DNA of 64,000 nucleotides from Cephalotus follicularis (taxonomy: Eukaryota > Streptophyta > Magnoliopsida > Oxalidales > Cephalotaceae): NCBI GenBank assembly GCA_001972305.1, contig BDDD01000706.1, forward strand, positions 233,842 to 297,841. The letters run 5' to 3'. The notes beneath the pieces are model-generated. The model saw only the letters and a list, made by a program, of their open reading frames with translations, searched no databases and had not been told where the DNA came from. A program made the translations under genes and the position numbers. Positions 58,701-64,000 of the stretch are shown one piece after another; the first letter of the stretch is position 1; each line of letters starts with the position of its first letter.

Positions 58701-61700
58701 TAATAGTCACCCTACCCAACGAAGATGTCATGAATACGAATAAGGTTTACCGATCATGTGTAGTAGAGTTATGTAGAAGGAAGATTTAAGTGGATCTTGT
58801 ACCTTTGACGATACAAGATTATGACGTTACTTTAGGCATGGATTGGCTTTCGACGAATTATGCTAGGATAGACTGTAAAAAAGAAGGAAGTGAAGTTTGC
58901 TATTCCAAACCAACTAGAGTTTACCTATCAAAGTTTGGAAGATAAGGAACCTCTCTGTTTCTTATCAACTGCTCAAGTCAAGCGACTTCTCAAGCAAGGG
59001 TGTGATAGTTATCTGGCGTTTGTAGTGGACGCTGAAAAGAGGGAAGTGAAGCTAGAAGATGTGGCGATTGTTAAAGATTTTGCCGATGTATTTCCCGATG
59101 ATTTACCTGGAGTACCTCTGGAGCGTGAAATAAAATTTTCTATTGATCTAGAACCTACGACGAGGCCTATTTCAAAGAATCCGTACCGTATAGCACCAAC
59201 CGAGCTTATGGAACTGAAAGAGTTGTTGCAAGAATTATTGGATAAAGGTTTCATGCAACCAAGTGTATCCCCGTGGGGTGCACCTGTTTTGTTTGTAAAA
59301 AAGAAGGATAGATCAAAGAGGAAAAGGGCGGATCAAGGCAAAGCAAAGGACCAGACCAAAGGAAGCAGAGACGCGCACGGCTTGGCTTCTCTGAGACGTG
59401 TGGAACTGAAGATAATGTCACCAGAGTCCCACTTGCCGGAGAACTCCTTTTCATCAGTATCAAAATCCCAGTTGGATTAGACTATCGCCTCTCACACAAC
59501 CAGGGTGGCAGGTGTTGCACTCTGCACCGATAAGATTCCGCTATAGACCTCTCCCAATTCTTTTCGAATTAGAACTCCGACTCCCATCAGACTCCTTCTC
59601 CTCACCCGACTTTGCTTAGCAGAATAGTATATATAGGGGTTAGCACCAGGAAGAGATCACAAAAAAAAAGGCGAGTTTTAGAGAGGGAGAGAGAGCCGTG
59701 ACGATTGACGACTAGAAGGCAGAGAGAGGAAGAGAGATCGCTACCGTTAGTACCTAGCAACCCAGACTAGCCGAGGTAAGGAAATTTAACCCCTTCTTTG
59801 ACGAGTGTTGGTCTGTTATCTGCCGCCAAGTCCGCCTTCTCTGATTTAACCTGTTTTTAAAAATAAATGCACTATTTGACCAGTACGTGAGCCCTTCTCT
59901 ACCCTGTTTAGTCTGAAATTATTTTTATACAAAAATTGAGCATGGCGCGTTGCGCCAAACCTCTGAGTCTTCTGATTTTGAACTAATTTCTTATCAAGTC
60001 TGATGCTAGGCGTGCGGCGCCAAGCAGACTTCCTGGTCTTTTAATAAAATTATTAAAATTATTGGTGTGCAGAAATTCGATGAACCAAACAGTAATTTTC
60101 AAAGCTAAAACTTTTGATTTATTTAGCCCATATATTATCGTAATTTACTGTATTAAATTATTTTGAAGTCTGAAATTGAGTTTTTCACTAGTTTAATTAT
60201 ATTAAACTTCGAGGTGTACTCAAAGGCTTTTGAATAAAAGATTCATGAGCAGTTAATTAAATGGGCCTGAGCAATCTCATCTTATGTACATAGGCATGTT
60301 AGGTCAGTGAGACATGGTCACTAACGACACGTTAATGGGAATGAAAATCCATTAACGTAATGTTTAACAAAGTAGAAAGACTTAATGAAAAGATTTATTT
60401 AAATTCTATTTACGATATGCGGTTTTTGAAGAAAATTACTTTATTTTATTTGAACGCTATTTTATCCTACTTTGATAAATCTTTTCTGGGCTATTTGAGT
60501 TCATTCCTTTGTATGTTTTCTTTTCTCCAACACTCAGGAATTTGAGGAACGGTCTACTTGAGGTGGGCTTAGCTTTCGCGGAGGATCTATTTATTTGAGT
60601 TGATTTATTTTAAGTTTTATTAAAGTTTTCTTAGGATTGTTATGAGAAACAATTAGGCTTGATATTTGGTTTAAGTTATTATTGTAATGAAGTTGGAATA
60701 ATTCGATGATTTATTTTATATGTATATAACAGTATTTTATTAAGTGTGGTGTTGAATTATTCCTCTAAACGCCGGGACAAATGAGGTCTTGGTTCGGGGG
60801 TTTACAAACCAATTACATTAACAGTTGTGACTTGAACCTGTGTTTAATAATACATTTAAAATAACACATTTAAAATCAAAAGCAAAAACAAAGCTAGTCA
60901 GCTTGTTCATAAATCAGCTAAGAGATTGCGAAACATAAAATCTTATTTGAGAGGGTAGCCAAAACAATGCTACTGTCATCTATGTAGCACCGACACGGAC
61001 ACGCGACACGACACGACGGCATGTCATTTCTCAAAAAATAGGGATTCTAACACGTTGGGACACATGTGTGTCGTGTGGATGGGTGGGGGATAGTGATTGT
61101 TCTTGACATAGTATAGTTATCATACCTATAAATTATATTTCATAAATTCAACATTTTAATTAGATGTTCTACTTATATAAAACATGCATGCAAATTGACA
61201 AACCATTTAGATCTCTCTAGATCATTCATCGAATAAGTTATTCTTTTACCAACAATAAGAAACTTATGTAACGGTTAAAATTTTTTTAGCATTGTTGACA
61301 TGGTTAAAGATAATCAATAAAATTGAAAATTGACATATAAGATCTATACATGTAAATCATTTAATTCAACGGTTCAATTTATGAAATATAGTTCATAGGT
61401 CAGGTAATTAAAGTGACATGGAGCCCAAGTTATGTTCTATGTCAAAAATACTTATGTTCCCAAATTATATATATATATATATATACACACACATATACTT
61501 AACTTATATACAGTATCAATGTACCTAACTTAGATGAATAGTAACCCTAATTAAGTGACTTGTGATGAATATTTTTCAAATTCAACCGTTAACTTTGATA
61601 TTTTATCAATATAGACCGTGTGTTGGACTTCGCTGACCATCACCGATGCATTGACCGCGTGTTCGACCCGTTTCGGGATGTGTCCGTGTCCGACACCAAC

Positions 61701-62091
61701 ACACGGCCTCCCTGAGCGTGTCGATGCTTCCTAGACGTTCATTTGCACAGCATCAATTTTATATGGATTCTGCCTGACACTGGGCCCTAAATTCCGAGCC
61801 AAAAAGGTAACCAGATATATACATGCACAAAACAACCAGATACTTACATGCACACATATGTAAATAATAAGGAAAAAAACTGTTCACCTTCCCGAGGCAT
61901 AGACATAGTGCAACCCTTTGCAACTCACCACCAGAAAGATTCACAACTTCTTGATCCATTAATTGCTCAATTAAAAGAGGCTTCATAACATCTGACACAA
62001 ACTGAGGATGCATATATGAATCTCGTATTTTTTGATGTAGTAGGTGCCTAACTGTATTTTGAAATTTGGGACTGATCTTCTGGGGCTTGTA
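52654..62091 (-). CDS. ABCE2: 3' part of ABCE-family ATPase (RNase L inhibitor homologue), three exons on the minus strand; 5' end broken off
   Basis: ABCE1/RLI proteins split terminated ribosomes into subunits in the cytosol, using two ATP-binding domains and an N-terminal iron-sulphur domain. Here the exons 62091-61888, 53397-53152 and 52773-52654 join in one frame to give the last 189 residues. They contain the second nucleotide-binding domain from just after its Walker A (SYKPQK region): the signature LSGGE, Walker [13 protein letters not shown], the H-loop VVEHD, and the family C-terminus [10 protein letters not shown]. Both introns are GT-AG and phase 0. No stop or frameshift is seen in the three exons. 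The upstream exon ends abruptly in gypsy sequence at 62092, and no N-terminal exons are visible before the window end. It may therefore be a disrupted gene or a fragment. The symbol follows the usual plant paralogue; ABCE1 cannot be excluded. Confidence 0.93.
53152..53397 (-). CDS. ABCE2: ABCE penultimate exon (Walker B and H-loop)
   Basis: Exactly 82 codons, phase 0 at both ends. It starts [19 protein letters not shown] after the acceptor GTGATGCAG and ends TGMNLFLS before the donor GTAAGT. It has Walker B with the catalytic Glu (LIDEP) and the D-loop (SAYLDSEQ). The H-loop His is in VVEHD, and the [12 protein letters not shown] strand follows. All key residues are present. Confidence 0.95.
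53729..54012. mobile_element. 284-bp foldback (MITE-like) transposon in the ABCE intron
   Basis: Terminal inverted repeats of about 50 bp: GGGTAAAATACAAAAACCCC at the left and its inverted match at the right, both continuing into GATTT/GTTTGGACT..GATAACACTTAACCCCC text. TAATTGTTT flanks both ends (53720-53728 and 54013-54021), a perfect 9-bp duplication typical of Mutator-like insertion. There is an internal GATTAACCCCCTCAGG repeat (three times, about 53830-53905) and no coding. Confidence 0.92.
55010..56721 (+). repeat. 5' LTR of element G
   Basis: 1712 bp, TG...CA ends. A TATATATA box at 55435-55442 is also found in the 3' copy at 59628-59635. Near its end, a block of about 125 bp containing the LTR end plus the leader start occurs twice (see the separate repeat). 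Confidence 0.9.
55435..55442 (+). promoter_or_regulatory. TATA box of the element G 5' LTR
   Basis: TATATATA in AGTATATATAGGGGTTAGCACC, identical in the 3' LTR at 59628-59635. It is followed by a purine-rich GAGAGAGAG leader. Confidence 0.6.
56557..56815. repeat. Tandem duplication across the LTR/primer-binding junction of G
   Basis: AAACGTCCGGATAAATGGGG to TTCTATAAAACCAT (about 56560-56686) recurs at about 56688-56812. The first copy lacks the bases from the LTR end to the start of the primer site (TTTACAATTGGTA region) and joins TTCGGGG directly to TCAGAGCCC. Only the second copy has an intact LTR end and primer-binding site (from 56724). Confidence 0.9.
56724..56737 (+). other. Primer-binding site of element G
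   Basis: TGGTATCAGAGCCC, the initiator Met-tRNA complement, two bases after the LTR end. Confidence 0.85.
56852..57289 (+). CDS. Stand-alone coiled-coil ORF before gag in element G
   Basis: Open reading frame of 145 codons starting at ATG 56852 ([18 protein letters not shown]). An acidic, Ser-rich N-terminus (residues 10-40) is followed by a Glu/Lys/Leu/Asn-rich heptad-like helix (about residues 47-125: [30 protein letters not shown]), so a long coiled coil is predicted by eye. It ends [12 protein letters not shown], stop at 57287-57289. It shows no gag, zinc-finger or envelope features and is separated from gag by 180 bp. A TTTGTGTAG just upstream looks like a splice acceptor. The function is unknown; particle assembly, RNA or microtubule binding are guesses. 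It is intact although the pol of the same copy is broken. Confidence 0.7.
   Translation: MYRVPYISIETDPSKEEPMDLGMESDSSSYDSSPRVNGPARELVHMVPMEKLESLAREENHLREENNRLMYEKSLWQIERQNLEKKIEEYRLGMDNLRKAYFSERRLASEEKERVKKNCDQFIDEFRNSVENTINLLKFSSRIMK
57472..58530 (+). pseudogene. Element G gag
   Basis: ATG at 57472 is followed four codons later by a TGA (a likely CGA-to-TGA change), after which 930 bases are open to 58417. The gag domain is [29 protein letters not shown], with [30 protein letters not shown] and ARFAPHM-like text. The first zinc knuckle is [12 protein letters not shown].. (58330 on); its last Cys falls in a shifted frame after a 1-bp change at about 58365. A second knuckle [14 protein letters not shown] (about 58425-58465) has lost its last Cys. 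Confidence 0.88.
58531..59320 (+). pseudogene. Element G protease and truncated reverse transcriptase
   Basis: The protease block [15 protein letters not shown] has its Asp codon at 58619-58621; Gly after Asp-Thr is Ser, which should impair activity. A stop at 58787 and a frameshift near 58880 separate it from the RT lead-in ([29 protein letters not shown]). [38 protein letters not shown] is cut into two statements here because it is the last recognisable part: after VKKKDRS (about 59315) the sequence switches to LTR text. The palm with the catalytic Asp pair is missing. Confidence 0.85.
59321..60806 (+). repeat. 3' LTR of element G, lacking its first 120 bp or so
   Basis: Matches 55135-56721 (GGATCAAGGCAAAGCAAAGGACC onward), with the same TATA box and the same end GGGGGTTTACA. 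It lacks the tandem duplication of the 5' LTR. The left end is a deletion junction inside a GATCAA match shared by RT and LTR. Confidence 0.9.
60807..61887. other. ABCE intron remainder with a GACACGG inverted repeat
   Basis: Noncoding intron text. GTAGCACCGACACGGACACG at about 60985 and, inverted, CGTGTCCGACACCAACACACGG...GTGTCGATGCTTC at about 61685-61733 bracket roughly 750 AT-rich bases. They could be the ends of an old TIR element, but no target duplication was found. There is a short (TA)n/(CA)n run at about 61466-61496. Confidence 0.45.
61888..62091 (-). CDS. ABCE2: ABCE upstream exon, 5'-truncated by gypsy sequence
   Basis: 68 codons from [10 protein letters not shown] to LCLCLGK, then the donor GTGAAC. 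It holds the ABC signature NLSGGELQR and the [11 protein letters not shown] stretch. Upstream of the TAC codon (62089-62091) the bases match the gypsy RT text of element H, not the residues expected before YKPQ in this family. No acceptor AG lies at that point, so the exon is cut rather than spliced there. Confidence 0.9.
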
Positions 62092-64000
62092 AGTTGTTGC
62101 AAGAATTATTGGATAAAGGTTTCATGCAACCAAGTGTATCCCCGTGGGGTGCACCTGTTTTGTTTGTAAAAAAGAAGGATAGATCAAGGAGGTTATGCAT
62201 CGATTATCGAGAGCTGAACAAAGTCACTGTCAAGAATAAGTACCCACTTCCGAGAATCAACGATTTGTTTGATCAACTTCGAGGTGCTCAATATTTTTCA
62301 AAGATCGACCTTCAATAGGGTTATCATCAGCTTAAGATAAAGGAGGATATACCAAAGACGGCGTTTCGAACCACATATGGCCGCTATGAGTTCTTGGTCA
62401 TGCCTTTTGGATTGACGAATGCTACAGCTGCATTTATGGATATAATGAATCGAGTGTTTAGAGAATCGCTGGACAAATTTGAAATAGTATTCATTGATGA
62501 TATATTGGTCTGCTCGAGGAGCCGAGAAGAGCACGAAGAGCATTTGACCAAAGTACTTCATACGCTCGAGGAGAACAGCTTCATGCGAAGTTTAGCAAGT
62601 GCAATTTCTGGCTAAATGAAGTATCTTTTCTGGGTCACATAATTTCCAAAGAAGGTATTTCAGTGGACCCTTCTAAGACAAAAGCCATAGAAGATTGGAG
62701 AAGACCAACATCAATAGCAGAGATACACAGTTTCCATGGTCTTGCAGGATATCATAGAAGATTTGTTGAAAACTTTTCTCGCATTTCGAGCCCTCTTACA
62801 AAGTTGACAAGGAAAGGCATCAAGTTCGAATGGTCGGAAGAATGCGAAAAGAGTTAAAGGAAAGGCTAGTGAATGCACCAATCTTGGCTTTACCCTCAGC
62901 ATCTGATGGTTTTGTTATTTATAGCGACGCCTCTCGCAAAAGGCTGGGTTGTGTTCCGATGCAACAAGGAAAGGTCATTGCTTACGCTTCAAGGCAGCTC
63001 AAGATTCACGAGCAAAATTACCCTACGCATGACCTGGAGTTGGCAGCAGTTGTATTTACATTAAAAATTTGACAACATTATTTGTATGGTGAGAAGTGTA
63101 ACATATTTACGGATCATAAGAGCTTGAAGTATATCTTTACCCAAAAAGAGCTGAATATGAGACAAAGGAGATGGCTGGAACTCCTAAAAGATTATGATTG
63201 TACTATTCAGTACCATCCGGGTAAAGCAAACGTTGTGGCAGACGCTTTAAGTCGTAAGAACGTGGGGAATCTGGCGACTATGATCACATCTCAACAACAT
63301 ATATTGTTGGACTTGGAAAGGATGGACATAGAAGTAAAAAGACAAGGAAGAGGAGACATTTTGGCGCAACTTATAGCCAAACCATCGATACTAGAAAGAA
63401 TTGAGATGGTGCAATTTGATGATACGGAACTAGTTAAGAAAGCAGAAGGAGTGCGTATGGGCAGACAACCAGATTTCAATATAGGAGTGGATGGTGTATT
63501 AAGATTTGGTTCAAGACTGTGTATTCCCTCAAAAGAAGATTTGAAAAAGAAAATAATGACGGAAGCACACAATTCATCTTTCTCTGTACATCCTGGGAGT
63601 ACAAAGATGTATAGAGATTTGCGCAGTAGATTTTGGTGGATCGGCATGAAGAGGGAAATTGCTGAATTCGTTTCAAGGTGTCTTACGTGCCAACAAGTGA
63701 AGGCCGAACATCAGCTACCGAAAGGAAAATTACAACCACTCCCTATACCCGAGTGAAAGTGGGAGCATATTTCCATGGATTTTGTCACTGGACTTCCGAG
63801 AACGACGAAAGGAGAAAATGTTGTTTGGGTAATTGTAGATAGGTTGACTAAATCTGCGCACTTTCTGCCTATTCGGGATAATTATTCATTGGATCAACTA
63901 GCGAGAATTTATGAGAACGAAGTGATTAGATTACATGGCGTACCAGTGACTATCATATCCGATCGAGACCCCGATTTACTTCGCATATTTGGAATAGTCT
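62092..64000 (+). pseudogene. Element H: Ty3/gypsy RT-RNase H-integrase fragment, same family as G
   Basis: Begins mid-RT at the junction with the ABCE exon ([16 protein letters not shown]), identical to G for its first 97 bp or so. RT carries [18 protein letters not shown], a TAG at 62316-62318, [12 protein letters not shown] and the catalytic F-I-D-D at 62490-62501. A frameshift near 62580 precedes [13 protein letters not shown]. RNase H has [29 protein letters not shown], with a TGA at 63070. Integrase has the HHCC finger (about 63568-63692), a TGA at 63754, then ISMDFVTGLPRTT and a shifted TIISDRDP at the window end. Catalytic residues are largely kept; the fragment runs off the window. 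Confidence 0.92.

Larger units (their letters stand above)
55010..60806 (+). mobile_element. Element G: internally deleted Ty3/gypsy retrotransposon in the ABCE intron
   Basis: Starts TGTAACGACCC at 55010 and ends GGGGGTTTACA at 60806. AACCA is present on both sides (55005-55009 and 60807-60811), a perfect target duplication. It contains the 5' LTR, primer-binding site, a separate coiled-coil ORF, gag, protease and the first half of RT. It then breaks at about 59315-59322 directly into a 3' LTR that lacks its first 120 bp or so. The RT core, RNase H and integrase are missing, so it cannot move by itself. It lies antisense to the ABCE gene and makes up most of the 8.5-kb intron. Confidence 0.93.

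Overview
This is a piece of a flowering-plant nuclear genome, almost certainly dicot. It holds one recognisable host gene and is otherwise stacked long terminal repeat (LTR) retrotransposons. The evidence is: Ty3/gypsy (chromovirus, Tekay-like) and Ty1/copia polyproteins; primer-binding sites complementary to initiator Met-tRNA (TGGTATCAGAGC type); a plant L1-type LINE; small foldback DNA transposons; and a spliced plant-type ABCE gene with GT-AG introns. No bacterial operons, rRNA, tRNA or CRISPR were seen. All boundaries below were read by eye from repeated LTR ends and target-site duplications (TSDs). Region 1-43.5 kb is a nested stack. Gypsy element A starts at 855 and its last recognisable base is 34490. 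Into its 5' LTR went gypsy element B (3537-13259, TSD ATATG). Into its gag went a 3.0-kb reverse-oriented solo LTR, D (13976-17008, TSD AGTTA). Into the gag-protease junction went copia element E (17565-29960, TSD GGACC). E was itself hit by a reverse-oriented solo LTR, F (18363-21081, in the 5' LTR), and by a 351-bp foldback transposon in its integrase (25963-26313, 9-bp TSD). Gypsy element C (34491-43486) cuts the 3' LTR of A, and the rest of that LTR is not found to its right. Removing the insertions leaves about 8.5 kb of A. Region 43.5-52.6 kb holds older debris: a probable reverse-oriented gypsy LTR (about 44.6-46.6 kb), a reverse-strand copia pol relic (about 47.0-48.7 kb), a 90-bp piece of an E-type LTR, and a 5'-truncated LINE with a poly(A) tail (48.8-50.9 kb). 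Region 52.6-62.1 kb is the 3' end of a minus-strand ABCE gene (ABCE2/RLI2, the ribosome-recycling ATPase). Three exons, 82 per cent or more of the second nucleotide-binding domain and the exact C-terminus are readable and in frame. The middle intron is swollen to about 8.5 kb by a 284-bp foldback transposon (9-bp TSD) and by gypsy element G (55010-60806, TSD AACCA). The upstream exon stops abruptly at 62091, where a gypsy RT-RNase H-integrase fragment (H) begins and runs off the window. How they fit together: none of the retroelement polyproteins is intact (nonsense codons, frameshifts, deletions), so all are relics or non-autonomous copies. B looks youngest because its LTRs are very similar, and it ends in a perfect TSD. 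The most unusual points are: a separate coiled-coil ORF between the primer-binding site and gag in element G; G and H being complementary halves of one family with an overlap of about 97 identical bp at the broken ABCE exon; clustered GTCGAC palindromic words in several LTR families; and a duplicated LTR/primer-binding junction in G.
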